21,909 bases of DNA. It comes from Acidobacteriaceae bacterium (GTDB lineage Bacteria; Acidobacteriota; Terriglobia; Terriglobales; Acidobacteriaceae). Made by a program: the position numbers and the translations under genes. Shown here in pieces: positions 1 through 6,677 of this stretch. The stretch's first letter is position 1, and the number at the start of each line of letters is the position of its first letter. A model generated the notes under the pieces. The model saw nothing but the letters and a program-made list of their open reading frames with translations, was not told the DNA's origin and did not search any database. The stretch is taken from positions 1 to 21,909 of the forward strand of contig JASHUF010000561.1 of assembly GCA_030040175.1 (NCBI GenBank), read 5' to 3'.

Positions 1-57
1 CGTGATCAGTCCTGCCAGGGCCGGAAAGACAAGCAAAAGCGAAAGATTGCGTTTCAT
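1..57 (-). CDS. N-terminus of an exported protein, cut by the window edge
   Basis: Only the first 19 codons are inside the window, reading leftward from an ATG at 57 (MKRNLSLLLVFPALAGLIT). A short basic start followed by a hydrophobic run is a typical Sec signal peptide; the mature protein lies outside, so no function can be assigned. A Shine-Dalgarno-like AGGGAG sits 6 nt before the ATG, which favours this start over an in-frame ATG at 129 that would add an Arg-rich 24-residue extension without a ribosome site. It is divergent from the acetyltransferase gene at 391. A weak promoter (TTGGAT at 152-147, 16-bp spacer, TATGGA at 130-125) faces it. Confidence 0.6.
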   Translation of the reverse strand, partial: MKRNLSLLLVFPALAGLIT

Positions 58-390
58 GGTTTTCTCCCTTCGCGCAGCATTCCTTCGGGCCGGCTCGCGC
101 GTTTCCCGGCGCCGCGCTCTTCGTTCCATAGCAGAACTCACGTTAAATCCAAGCCTGCACCCTCGACAAGGGGCGCGGTCATTTCCGTTCCGGCCGGGCG
201 CAAACCGGACCATTGCTTCTCACCCTCTCCGGTGGACGGCGCAAACGGCGGGCGGGGTTGCATGGCCGGGCGGGACCGTGGATCGGCATTCCGGGAGCGG
301 ATTCGTCCCCGACCGGCGCCGTGTACGAGCCCCGTCCCTCGGCCGCCGGGACTGCCTTTCGCCGCACCTATTGCATTCTAAAATAGAGGC
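58..390. other. Intergenic region between divergent genes
   Basis: These 333 bases separate the exported-protein start (minus) from the GNAT gene (plus). Several open frames cross it, but none has a ribosome site or recognisable protein character. It holds the ribosome site and a weak candidate promoter of the leftward gene, and at its right end the TAAAAT -10 element of the GNAT gene. I see no strong hairpin terminator, repeat array or RNA gene. Confidence 0.5.
379..384 (+). promoter_or_regulatory. -10 element of GNAT gene, leaderless geometry
   Basis: TAAAAT ends 6 nt before the ATG at 391, so a transcript starting the usual 6-8 nt downstream would begin at or next to the start codon. No good -35 is visible. 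The AGAGG between them lies too close to the ATG to act as a normal ribosome site. Confidence 0.5.
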
Positions 391-912
391 ATGGCGACCA
401 CGATCCGGGCGGCGACGGCCGCCGATGTGCCGCAGATTCTCGCGTTTGTCCGCGCTCTCGCCGTCTACGAGCGCGCCCCTGCAGGGGCAGTGACGGCCAC
501 CGAGGAGGGTCTGTTGCGCGACGGCTTCGGCGCGCAGCCATTCTACGAGTGCCTGCTGGCCGAGCACGACGGCGCGGCGGCCGGATTTGCGTTGTTTTTC
601 TTCAATTACTCCACCTGGCGCGGCCAACCCGGCGTATATCTCGAAGACCTGTTCGTGCTGCCGGCGCTGCGCGGCCAGGGCATTGGCAAGGCTCTGCTCC
701 AGCGCGTAGCCGCCCTGGCTGTAGCCCGCGGCTGCCGCCGGTTGCAGTGGGAGGTTCTGGACTGGAACACACCGGCCATCGATTTTTATCGCGCCATGGG
801 CGCCGAGTTCCTGGACGAGTGGCGCAACGTGCGCGTGCAGGGAGAGGCCTTGCTGCGTCTGGCGGACGGGGCCGTTTCAGAGGTGCATGTGGAGAATCGA
901 AAGGCGCAGTGA
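391..912 (+). CDS. GNAT family N-acetyltransferase (diamine acetyltransferase-like)
   Basis: The 173-residue protein is a single GNAT domain that transfers acetyl from acetyl-CoA to an amine. The acetyl-CoA pyrophosphate loop is RGQGIG at 94-99, preceded by the YLEDLFVLP strand at 83-91. The WNTPAIDFYRAMGA segment at 125-138 is typical of the spermidine/spermine acetyltransferase-like branch. The substrate is inferred to be a polyamine or similar small amine; other GNAT targets cannot be excluded. The ATG at 391 is chosen because a TAAAAT -10 sits 6 nt upstream and the domain begins directly at residue 4. trmFO follows 60 nt downstream on the same strand, so co-transcription is possible, although trmFO has its own GGAG ribosome site. 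Length and motifs look complete. Confidence 0.88.
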   Translation: MATTIRAATAADVPQILAFVRALAVYERAPAGAVTATEEGLLRDGFGAQPFYECLLAEHDGAAAGFALFFFNYSTWRGQPGVYLEDLFVLPALRGQGIGKALLQRVAALAVARGCRRLQWEVLDWNTPAIDFYRAMGAEFLDEWRNVRVQGEALLRLADGAVSEVHVENRKAQ

Positions 913-972
913 GTTGGTCTCCCGCCTTTTGGCCCAGGAGCGGCGAAAGGACGGGGCGCCGGAGATTCGGAG

Positions 973-2478
973 ATGGGCGGAATGAGGATTCGCGTCATTG
1001 GCGGCGGGCTGGCCGGGCCGGAGGCGGCGCTGACAGCGGCGCGCCTGGGCTGCCAGGTGGATCTCTACGAGATGCGCGCTCTGGTCGACGGCAAGCCGCG
1101 CCTGACTCCCGCGCACCAGACCGTCGAATTCGGTGAGCTGGTCTGCTCGAACTCGCTCAAGAGCGAATCGGAGTGGACGGCGCCGTGGCTGCTCAAGCAG
1201 GAGATGAGGCACGCAGGATCGGCCCTGCTGAAGATTGCCGACGAGACGGCAGTGCCGGCGGGCCACGCGCTGGCGGTCGATCGCGTGGAGTTTTCGCGCC
1301 GCATCACACAGGCGATTCAAGCCCAGCCCGCCATCCGCGTGATCCGCGAAGAACTGACGCACCTGGAGCCGGATCCTGAAGCGGGCGGGGGTCCGACCAT
1401 TGTTGCCACCGGCCCGCTCACCTCCGCTGCGCTGAGCGCGGAGATTGTGCGCCTCACCGGCTCGCAGCATCTGGCGTTTTACGATTCCATCTCGCCCATC
1501 GTCGATGCCGAGTCGATCGACAGGAGCCGGGTTTATTTGGCCGCGCGCTGGGACAAGGGCACGGCCGACTACATCAACTGCCCCATGGACCGCGCCGAGT
1601 ACGACCGTTTTCTCGATGCGCTGCTCGCGGCCGAAGCGGCGGAGGAGAAAGATTGGGAAAGGCTCGACTATTTCGAAGGCTGCCTGCCCATCGAAGTGCT
1701 CGCCCGCCGCGGGCGGGATACGCTGCGCTTCGGACCCATGAAGCCGGTGGGGTTGCGCGATCCGCGGACCGCTAAAACGCCCTGGGCCGTGGTGCAGTTG
1801 CGCAAGGAGAATTTGCGCGCCGACAGCTATAACCTGGTCGGCTTCCAGAATCACCTGAAGTTCGGCGAGCAGGCGCGCGTGCTGCGGCTGATTCCCGGCC
1901 TTGAGAACGCGCGCTTTCTGCGTTACGGGCAGATTCACCGCAACACCTATATCTGCGCGCCGGCGCTTCTGGACCAAACGCTGCGCCTCAAATACAGGGT
2001 GCCCCCGGTCTCGCAACCGGGGTCTCCAGCGACAGGTCTTCGTCGCTGGGGTGGTCTGAGACCGGGGAGGGATGCACGCGGTACTGAAGAACCCGCAAGC
2101 GGTCCCACGATTTTGTTCGCCGGCCAGATCTCCGGTGTGGAGGGATACACGGAATCGATCGCCACCGGCATGCTGGCCGGCATCTACGCTGCTGCGCTCG
2201 TGCGCGGCGAAGAGCCCGTTCCCGTTCCGCGCGCCTCGGCGCTGGGCTCGCTGGTGCACTACATCACCCACGCGGAGGCAACGAATTTTCAGCCCGCGAA
2301 CATCACCTTCGAATTGCTGCCCGCGCTCGACGAGGAGACGCGCAAGCGCATTCGCGTCAAAAAGGAGCGGCATCGCGTGCAGTGCGAGCGCGCGCTCGCG
2401 GCCTTCGACGCGTGGTGGGCCGTGTGCGGAGGCCTGGGAGCGGCGCTTCCCGATTCCGCGCAGGCGGTGCGCGCCTGA
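973..2478 (+). CDS. trmFO: Methylenetetrahydrofolate-tRNA (uracil-54-C5)-methyltransferase TrmFO
   Basis: This FAD- and folate-dependent enzyme makes m5U54 (ribothymidine) in the tRNA T-loop. The FAD-binding glycine loop is VIGGGLAG at 8-15. The two cysteines known to matter in the family appear as C58 (GELVCSNS) and C237 (YFEGCLPIE), and the C-terminal FAGQISGVEGYTES block at 382-395 is intact. At 501 residues it is longer than the usual 435-480. The excess is about 37 residues at 342-378, rich in Pro, Gly and Arg, lying just before FAGQ where homologues have a short loop; at DNA level this is a nested palindromic element. The start at 973 has GGAG 8 nt upstream; an ATG at 982 is an alternative. 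Convergent with the DUF486 gene. Confidence 0.93.
   Translation: MGGMRIRVIGGGLAGPEAALTAARLGCQVDLYEMRALVDGKPRLTPAHQTVEFGELVCSNSLKSESEWTAPWLLKQEMRHAGSALLKIADETAVPAGHALAVDRVEFSRRITQAIQAQPAIRVIREELTHLEPDPEAGGGPTIVATGPLTSAALSAEIVRLTGSQHLAFYDSISPIVDAESIDRSRVYLAARWDKGTADYINCPMDRAEYDRFLDALLAAEAAEEKDWERLDYFEGCLPIEVLARRGRDTLRFGPMKPVGLRDPRTAKTPWAVVQLRKENLRADSYNLVGFQNHLKFGEQARVLRLIPGLENARFLRYGQIHRNTYICAPALLDQTLRLKYRVPPVSQPGSPATGLRRWGGLRPGRDARGTEEPASGPTILFAGQISGVEGYTESIATGMLAGIYAAALVRGEEPVPVPRASALGSLVHYITHAEATNFQPANITFELLPALDEETRKRIRVKKERHRVQCERALAAFDAWWAVCGGLGAALPDSAQAVRA
1997..2105 (+). repeat. Palindromic element inserted in frame within trmFO
   Basis: The stretch begins GGGTGCCC and holds three exact inverted repeats: CCCCGGTCTC (2003-2012) with GAGACCGGGG (2058-2067); CCCCGGT (2003-2009) with ACCGGGG (2016-2022); and CCAGCGAC (2026-2033) with GTCGCTGG (2042-2049). 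The first and second pairs are mutually exclusive folds. It encodes the extra TrmFO residues, roughly 342-378, without breaking the frame. The exact boundaries are uncertain and are taken from where TrmFO homology would resume. Confidence 0.7.
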
Positions 2479-2491
2479 ACGGCATCCGGCT

Positions 2492-2529
2492 CAGGTCTGC
2501 GCCCCTCGGCCCGGCTCGAAGCAGACCTG
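2492..2529. terminator. Hairpin 3' of trmFO (no U-tract)
   Basis: CAGGTCTGC (2492-2500) and GCAGACCTG (2521-2529) form a perfect 9-bp stem with a 20-nt loop, 13 nt after the trmFO stop. A second hairpin, GGGGCGGCC (2585-2593) with GGCCGCTCC (2601-2609), lies between it and the converging DUF486 gene. Neither has a T-run, so a role as a processing or termination boundary is inferred from position only. Confidence 0.4.
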
Positions 2530-2653
2530 CAGCCGCGCCGGTCCATATCCGCTGAGGCTTATTGAGGCAGGTTGAGCGCGTCGAGGGGCGGCCACGCATC
2601 GGCCGCTCCCCGAACCAAGATTCGACGGTCAGGCAGCTTGCATTCGCTGCCGA

Positions 2654-2983
2654 TTACCACTTGTGGAAGATGAAGAACGCTGCACCCACCAGCAGCACCG
2701 CCGCCACTCCGTGGTTCCACTTGATGTGCGAGCCAAAGTAATACGTGGCAAACACACCGAACACCGACAGCGTGACGATCTCCTGGATCACCTTGAGTTG
2801 CACCACGCTGAACTGCCCGTAGCCCAGGCGATTGGCCGGAACCTGGAAGCAATACTCGAAAAAAGCAATGCTCCAGCTGATGACGATGACCTTCCACAGA
2901 GGCTGGTTTTCGTACTTCAGGTGTCCGTACCAGGCAATGGTCATGAAAATGTTGGAGCAGATGAGCAAAAGGACTGTCCACAT
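2654..2983 (-). CDS. DUF486 (DMT-like) small membrane protein
   Basis: A small integral membrane protein of the DUF486 family, distantly related to the drug/metabolite transporter superfamily; no substrate is established. About 109 residues from the ATG at 2983 form four hydrophobic helices. Family hallmarks are the N-terminal LLLICSNIFMTIAWYGHLK, the central EYCFQVPANRLGYG and the QLKVIQEIVTLSVF helix. The frame stays open upstream to a GTG at 3058, which would add 25 polar residues (134 aa); family members begin close to the first helix, so I prefer 2983, although neither start has a good ribosome site. It ends on HKW at 2654 and is convergent with trmFO. The family call is firm, the start is not. 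Confidence 0.82.
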   Translation of the reverse strand: MWTVLLLICSNIFMTIAWYGHLKYENQPLWKVIVISWSIAFFEYCFQVPANRLGYGQFSVVQLKVIQEIVTLSVFGVFATYYFGSHIKWNHGVAAVLLVGAAFFIFHKW

Positions 2984-3130
2984 GGTAGTTTTGGACGTTG
3001 CGGCGGCCCCGGCAGTTGCAGCGATTTTCCCTGTCGAACGAGATTCAAACTGACCCACGCTCCCCGATGGGGACGGGAGCGCGGCGCCGAGTGAAGACTT
3101 GCGTAACCGGAACCACGCGCAGGCCGTATC

Positions 3131-3148
3131 CTCTCCTCAAAAGGAGAG
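3131..3148 (+). promoter_or_regulatory. Ribosome-site hairpin before the methyltransferase gene
   Basis: CTCTCCT (3131-3137), loop CAAA, AGGAGAG (3142-3148) is a perfect 7-bp hairpin that pairs the whole Shine-Dalgarno AGGAG of the gene starting at 3155. A possible -10 (TATCCT, 3127-3132) overlaps its left arm; if that is the real promoter, the arm would not be transcribed and the hairpin would not exist in the mRNA. Confidence 0.4.
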
Positions 3149-3154
3149 CGCGCC

Positions 3155-3664
3155 ATGCGGTCGCAGAGAAGCAATGTTCTCATCTCCGCGCTGTTCGTCG
3201 TTTTGGGCGGTCCCGGCATTGTGCTTGTCTACGTACCCTGGTGGATCACGCGCTTCCGCGTGCCGCCGCAGGAGCCGCGCGCGCAGATTGCGGTTGCGGC
3301 CGGGCTCGTTCTTTTCGGGCTCATTCCCCTCTTCGAGTCGATCGCGCGCTTCGTGCGCGTGGGCCGCGGAACCTTGGTGCCCGCGGCGCCCACGCGGCAT
3401 CTGGTGGTGAGCGGACTCTACCGCTACGTGCGCAACCCCATGTATGCGGGCGTGGTGGCAAGCCTCGCCGGAGAAACCATCCTTTTCCGCAGCGAGGGAT
3501 TGTTTCTCTTCCTCGCTTCGGCCTGGCTGGCCATGCATCTCTTCGTCTGCTTCTATGAGGAGCCGGCGCTCACGCGCCAGCACCCGCAGGAGTACCTGCT
3601 CTACCGGCTCCATGTACCGCGCTGGCTGCCGCGGCCTACGCCCTGGCGCGGAATGGGTCCCTAG
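3155..3664 (+). CDS. Isoprenylcysteine carboxyl methyltransferase-family membrane protein
   Basis: A 169-residue integral membrane methyltransferase of the ICMT/PEMT-like family, using S-adenosylmethionine at the membrane face. Hydrophobic segments lie at about 8-30, 43-65 and 100-133. The family signature follows: VSGLYRYVRNPMYAG at 85-99, then the acidic YEEPALTRQHPQEYLLY at 134-150, which forms the cofactor site together with the RNPMY motif, and a WLPRPTPW tail. Bacterial members have few proven substrates, so none is assigned; prenylcysteine methylation should not be assumed. The ATG at 3155 follows an AGGAG ribosome site 8-9 nt upstream that can be paired in a hairpin. The DUF6599-like gene follows on the same strand about 130 nt later. 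Confidence 0.85.
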   Translation: MRSQRSNVLISALFVVLGGPGIVLVYVPWWITRFRVPPQEPRAQIAVAAGLVLFGLIPLFESIARFVRVGRGTLVPAAPTRHLVVSGLYRYVRNPMYAGVVASLAGETILFRSEGLFLFLASAWLAMHLFVCFYEEPALTRQHPQEYLLYRLHVPRWLPRPTPWRGMGP

Positions 3665-3796
3665 CGCGGAATCGTTTTCTCGTCCCCCCTGGAACCTTTC
3701 CCGCCGTCCGGGTGTCCAAAGAGGATGCGGGCAAGCGTGTACCCTGAAGAAGCACGGCACGCGAGAAGCGGACGGAGCCCCGAGAAGATTTTCCTG

Positions 3797-5047
3797 ATGA
3801 GGAGCGGCGGAAAATCCGGCAGAGCACGGCGAACGGGCGCTCTGGCCGCGCTTATCGTGCCGGCCGCGCTCGCGTGCGCATGCACGCTGGCTGCCGCGCA
3901 GAGCGCGCCGGCAAATGCCGCGCCGGGCAAGACCACGGCCGCCACGGTCGAGCTTCCGCCGTCACCGCTGGCGCTCTTGCCCAATGATTTCGACGGATGG
4001 ACCGCCGCTTCGCCCATTGAGGGGCTCACCAGTCCCGCCCAGGCCGATGCGGACCATGCCGAGGCCCTGAAGGAGTACGGGTTTACCTTCGGCGCCCTGG
4101 CCAGCTACAAGCGTGAAGGCGACACGCTCACCCTGCGCGCAATGCAGTTTGACGACGCCAGCGGCGCCTACGGCGCGTATACCTTCTACCGTCCCACGGG
4201 CTGGCCGAAGGAGCAGATCGGCGCCGGCGCAGCTTCAGACAAGAACCGCGTGATCTTCTGGCGCGGCAACACCGTGGTGGACGCAACCTTCTCCCGCGTG
4301 GAGCCGATGAGCGTGGGCGAGATGCGCGAGATCGCGGCACGGCTGCCGCTTCCGGCCGGCAACAAGGCTCTCCCGCCGCCCATCCTCGATTTTCTCCCGC
4401 AGGAGTCGCTTACCGGCCAGACCACGCACTACGCCGAAGGCGCGGCCGGCTACACCGGCGCCGGCGGCGCGCTGCCCGCGAGCGTAGCCGGCTTCGATCG
4501 CGGCGCCGAGGCTATCACCGCAAACTACGCGCTGATGTCCGGACCGGCCACGCTCACCATCTTCGAATACCCCACGCCGCAGATCGCGCGCCTCGAGGAA
4601 GACACCATCCGCGCTTACATCAAATCCGGCAGCACGGCGCAGCCGCCCTGGCCGCAGCCGCTTCAAGACTCTGACCAGGCCTCGCTGGCGGTGCGCCGCA
4701 GCGGCGTGCTCGTAGCCGTGGTCAGCGGCGACGCAATTCCCGACGAAAGCCACGAACTGCTCGAGCGCGTCCACTACGAAGCGAACCTCACCTCGATCCC
4801 GCAGCCGGTGGAGTCGGAGATCGCCAAAACGGGCAAGCTGCTCTTCGGCATCGTCGCGCTGATCGCCATCGGAGCCATCGCCGCCATCCTGCTCGGTTTC
4901 TTTTTCGGCGGAGGCCGCGCGCTCTATCGCATGGCGCGGGGCAAACCGGCCTCGTCAGTCTACGACGAAGAGTTCATCCATCTCGACCTGCGGGAAGACC
5001 CAAGCCCGGAAAGAGCCGCTGCGCACGGGCCGCATCCGAAGGGTTAA
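3797..5047 (+). CDS. DUF6599-like exported, membrane-anchored protein
   Basis: The 416-residue protein resembles the DUF6599 family of acidobacterial proteins of unknown function. From the chosen ATG it has a basic start, a hydrophobic Ala-rich signal segment (about 13-34), a likely cleavage near AAAQS, and a large extracytoplasmic part of about 300 residues. One transmembrane helix lies at 346-370 (LLFGIVALIAIGAIAAILLG) and a short charged cytoplasmic tail follows. The recurring motif LASYKREGDTLTLRAMQFDDASGAYGAYTFYRP at 101-133 is one block of a repeated beta-rich fold and is matched by the later YALMSGPATLTIFEYPT. The frame is open to 3725, but the extra residues look noncoding and hide the signal peptide. 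No weighty ribosome site is visible. Function unknown. Confidence 0.72.
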   Translation: MRSGGKSGRARRTGALAALIVPAALACACTLAAAQSAPANAAPGKTTAATVELPPSPLALLPNDFDGWTAASPIEGLTSPAQADADHAEALKEYGFTFGALASYKREGDTLTLRAMQFDDASGAYGAYTFYRPTGWPKEQIGAGAASDKNRVIFWRGNTVVDATFSRVEPMSVGEMREIAARLPLPAGNKALPPPILDFLPQESLTGQTTHYAEGAAGYTGAGGALPASVAGFDRGAEAITANYALMSGPATLTIFEYPTPQIARLEEDTIRAYIKSGSTAQPPWPQPLQDSDQASLAVRRSGVLVAVVSGDAIPDESHELLERVHYEANLTSIPQPVESEIAKTGKLLFGIVALIAIGAIAAILLGFFFGGGRALYRMARGKPASSVYDEEFIHLDLREDPSPERAAAHGPHPKG

Positions 5048-5140
5048 CGGCGCCGGGTCAGCACCGGGTGAGCCCCTCCAAGCCTGTGGAAAAGCGTAGC
5101 TAAGACCCGCAAAACACCCTAAAATAACGGGAAATGCCGG

Positions 5141-5152
5141 ACCGTTAACGGT
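5141..5152. repeat. 12-bp perfect palindrome (possible operator)
   Basis: ACCGTTAACGGT is a perfect 12-bp palindrome about 100 bp before the orphan promoter. Its core GTTAACGG recurs at 5043-5050, and AAAGCGCTTT (5187-5196) is a second perfect palindrome nearby. Regulator binding is inferred only. Confidence 0.3.
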
Positions 5153-5244
5153 GAACAAAAGTCGAAAATATGAGACGCGGCGAATCAAAGCGCTTTCCTG
5201 TAAATGACTGAATATAAATATCTTATTTTGACTTAGAATTCTCC

Positions 5245-5273
5245 TTGACACTGCCACCCCCCGCTCCTACTAT
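5245..5273 (+). promoter_or_regulatory. Consensus sigma70-type promoter without a gene
   Basis: TTGACA (5245-5250), a 17-bp spacer and TACTAT (5268-5273) make the best promoter match in the window, in an AT-rich patch. It points rightward, with an expected start near 5280, into the 3' end of the minus-strand DUF2007 gene. No credible protein gene lies downstream on this strand. Confidence 0.7.
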
Positions 5274-5277
5274 GCAG

Positions 5278-5408
5278 CCAGAAAGTTCTGATGGCTTTGC
5301 CTCCGTTGGAACTATTCTCCCTGAGGATAGAGCTGCCCAGTTGCCGGGCGGCTCTTTCCGTCTACGGGCGCGGAAATCCCGAAGATCGCCTTTTGCGGTT
5401 CTTTCTGG
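5278..5408 (+). ncRNA. Candidate structured antisense RNA from the orphan promoter
   Basis: Downstream of the 5245 promoter are successive local stem-loops: CAGA/TCTG (5279-5290); an 8-bp stem 5312-5319 with 5323-5330 (one G-U); an 8-bp stem 5331-5338 with 5346-5353 (one G-U), followed by CTTTCC; and TTTCCG (5355-5360) with CGGAAA (5371-5376). CCAGAAAG (5278-5285) can also pair perfectly with CTTTCTGG (5401-5408). I match it to no known RNA family and there is no true U-tract terminator, so the 3' end is a guess. It overlaps the last codons of the DUF2007 gene in antisense. Confidence 0.3.
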
Positions 5409-6067
5409 GGTGCCCGTACGGCGTCCGCCCACTCCCGGCCGCAAATTTCGCAGCGCCAGGCGTTCACGGGATCGGCGCTCTCGAGCACAGGGTCAGTGGC
5501 GCCGCAGCCGGGACACGCAGGCGCAACAAAATCCGGAGGCGTTTCGCCCGACTCGTCGACAATGTCCTGGGGAATGGGTTGATTGGCAATCACACGCGCC
5601 TGCTCGAGCTCGTCGGCCGCCACCAGCACGCGCGGGTTGGTCACGTCGAGATCGGAATGCGGCGAATAGCGTCCCGGTCCATCGATCCAGCTTTCGATCC
5701 CGGCGCGCCGCAGCGCTTCGGCAATCTGCCACGCCTGCCGATGCGTCTCGCACTCGCAGAGCAGCGTCTTCCAGGTGTATTCGTGGGGGCCATCGCTCGC
5801 GTCTTCCCGCTCCGCGCCTCCGTCGCCCGTGTCTGCCCGCTCGTGCAGTTGTGCGGCGGCGCGGCCCTCGCGCGTCTGCGGGACCGGCGCTTGCGCGATG
5901 GTCTCGGGATGGCCCAGACCGCGGCTGTGCAGCTCGGCGCGCAGCGCCTGCTGCGCCATCTCGGTAAGATCGCGGAAGTCGACGGCCAGAGCGCGCAGCT
6001 CTTCTTCACCCAGCGCGCGATAGTGCTCGGTGAGCCGGCGCCACTCCATCACCGGATCGGTCTGCAT
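5312..6067 (-). CDS. DUF2007 signal-transducing-type protein with C-terminal zinc ribbon
   Basis: The 251-residue soluble protein has three parts: an N-terminal helical region (1-60) rich in Glu/Arg/Ala, a DUF2007 domain (about 98-165, from WKTLLCECETHRQAWQIAEAL to NPRVLVAADELEQARVI), and a zinc ribbon with C185-x2-C188 and C206-x2-C209. DUF2007 domains are PII-like in fold and annotated as putative signal transducers; ligand and partner are unknown. The ATG at 6067 is chosen because TATACT lies 7 nt upstream; a frame open to 6361 has no support. The last 25 residues extend past the ribbon and overlap the antisense stem-loop region. The upstream neighbour on this strand is a small membrane protein 88 nt away. 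Confidence 0.78.
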   Translation of the reverse strand: MQTDPVMEWRRLTEHYRALGEEELRALAVDFRDLTEMAQQALRAELHSRGLGHPETIAQAPVPQTREGRAAAQLHERADTGDGGAEREDASDGPHEYTWKTLLCECETHRQAWQIAEALRRAGIESWIDGPGRYSPHSDLDVTNPRVLVAADELEQARVIANQPIPQDIVDESGETPPDFVAPACPGCGATDPVLESADPVNAWRCEICGREWADAVRAPQKEPQKAIFGISAPVDGKSRPATGQLYPQGE

Positions 6068-6074
6068 GGCCAGC

Positions 6075-6080
6075 AGTATA
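6075..6080 (-). promoter_or_regulatory. -10 element of DUF2007 gene, leaderless geometry
   Basis: TATACT on the minus strand (6080-6075) ends 7 nt before the ATG at 6067. TTGAAA lies at 6100-6095, but with only a 14-bp spacer. There is no room for a ribosome site in the predicted transcript. Confidence 0.5.
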
Positions 6081-6155
6081 GCCCGCCCGCCTGTTTTCAA
6101 CGGGCTGTGTGGGGCTCCGGTATTTCCCCTTTTCCGCTTTTTCCCCTCTTCCGAT

Positions 6156-6407
6156 TCAGGAGCGGATGCCGAGGTCGACGAGCATGGCGCGAATGACCAC
6201 GGCGCCCGTAACTGTGAGCGCCGCCAGCAGGCAGGTCCAGAAACCGATGCGGCTGTAAGGCAGAACCAGGTTGGGCGCGCCGCCCCCAAGCGGAATGCCC
6301 AGCTTGTCCGGCAGCAGCGCGCGGACCGCGACGGCCAGCACAAATCCTGCGGCCCAGACAATCGCGATCCGGAATGCCAGTTGAAGAGTTTGCGCCATGA
6401 TGCTCAT
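6156..6407 (-). CDS. Small two-helix membrane protein of unknown function
   Basis: An 83-residue protein with two predicted membrane helices (about 9-29 and 54-76) joined by a Gly/Pro-rich loop, LPDKLGIPLGGGAPN. I do not recognise the family. The ATG at 6407 is preceded by AGGTG 4 nt upstream; a second in-frame ATG at 6398 is possible. Codon use is GC-rich like the neighbours, and the hydrophobic pattern is coherent, which supports a real gene. It lies upstream of the DUF2007 gene on the same strand (88 nt), but that gene has its own promoter signal. Confidence 0.6.
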   Translation of the reverse strand: MSIMAQTLQLAFRIAIVWAAGFVLAVAVRALLPDKLGIPLGGGAPNLVLPYSRIGFWTCLLAALTVTGAVVIRAMLVDLGIRS

Positions 6408-6463
6408 GGTTCACCTGCACGGACTGCAACAAGAGCGAGCGTGCGCAGCGCGTACCGCTCAAC

Positions 6464-6492
6464 TTTACCTTCTAAGGGCCGAAAGATACAAT
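6464..6492 (+). promoter_or_regulatory. Promoter of tRNA-Thr
   Basis: TTTACC (6464-6469), a 17-bp spacer and TACAAT (6487-6492) predict a start near 6499, a few bases before the mature tRNA 5' end at 6504. Confidence 0.6.
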
Positions 6493-6503
6493 TTGAGGAG
6501 CAG

Positions 6504-6579
6504 GCCGACGTAGCTCAGCTGGTAGAGCAGCTGATTCGTAATCAGCAGGTCGTCAGTTCAAGTCTGACCGTCGGCTCCA
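6504..6579 (+). tRNA. tRNA-Thr (anticodon CGU)
   Basis: The cloverleaf is complete. The acceptor stem GCCGACG (6504-6510) pairs perfectly with CGTCGGC (6569-6575). The D stem is GCTC/GAGC. The anticodon stem GCTGA/TCAGC encloses loop TTCGTAA, with anticodon CGT at 6537-6539. The T stem GTCAG/CTGAC encloses TTCAAGT. Discriminator T is followed by an encoded CCA (6577-6579). It reads ACG codons. No T-rich terminator is visible just downstream. Confidence 0.97.
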
Positions 6580-6677
6580 GCCTTGTCCCCCTCCCTTGCT
6601 TCGGCCGCGCCGCGACGTCCGCGAACTGCCGCATCGCCCAGGAATCAAGCCGTGCACGGAATCACATCGTGCACCAG

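Noticed and set aside
5408..5415. GGGTGCCC as a second copy of the trmFO palindromic element
   Set aside because: Only eight bases match and no inverted repeat follows; it is ordinary coding sequence of the DUF2007 gene.
5291..6196. Plus-strand frame of 301 codons downstream of the orphan promoter
   Set aside because: No ribosome site, no domain, and it lies opposite the well-supported DUF2007/zinc-ribbon gene. A noncoding transcript is more likely.
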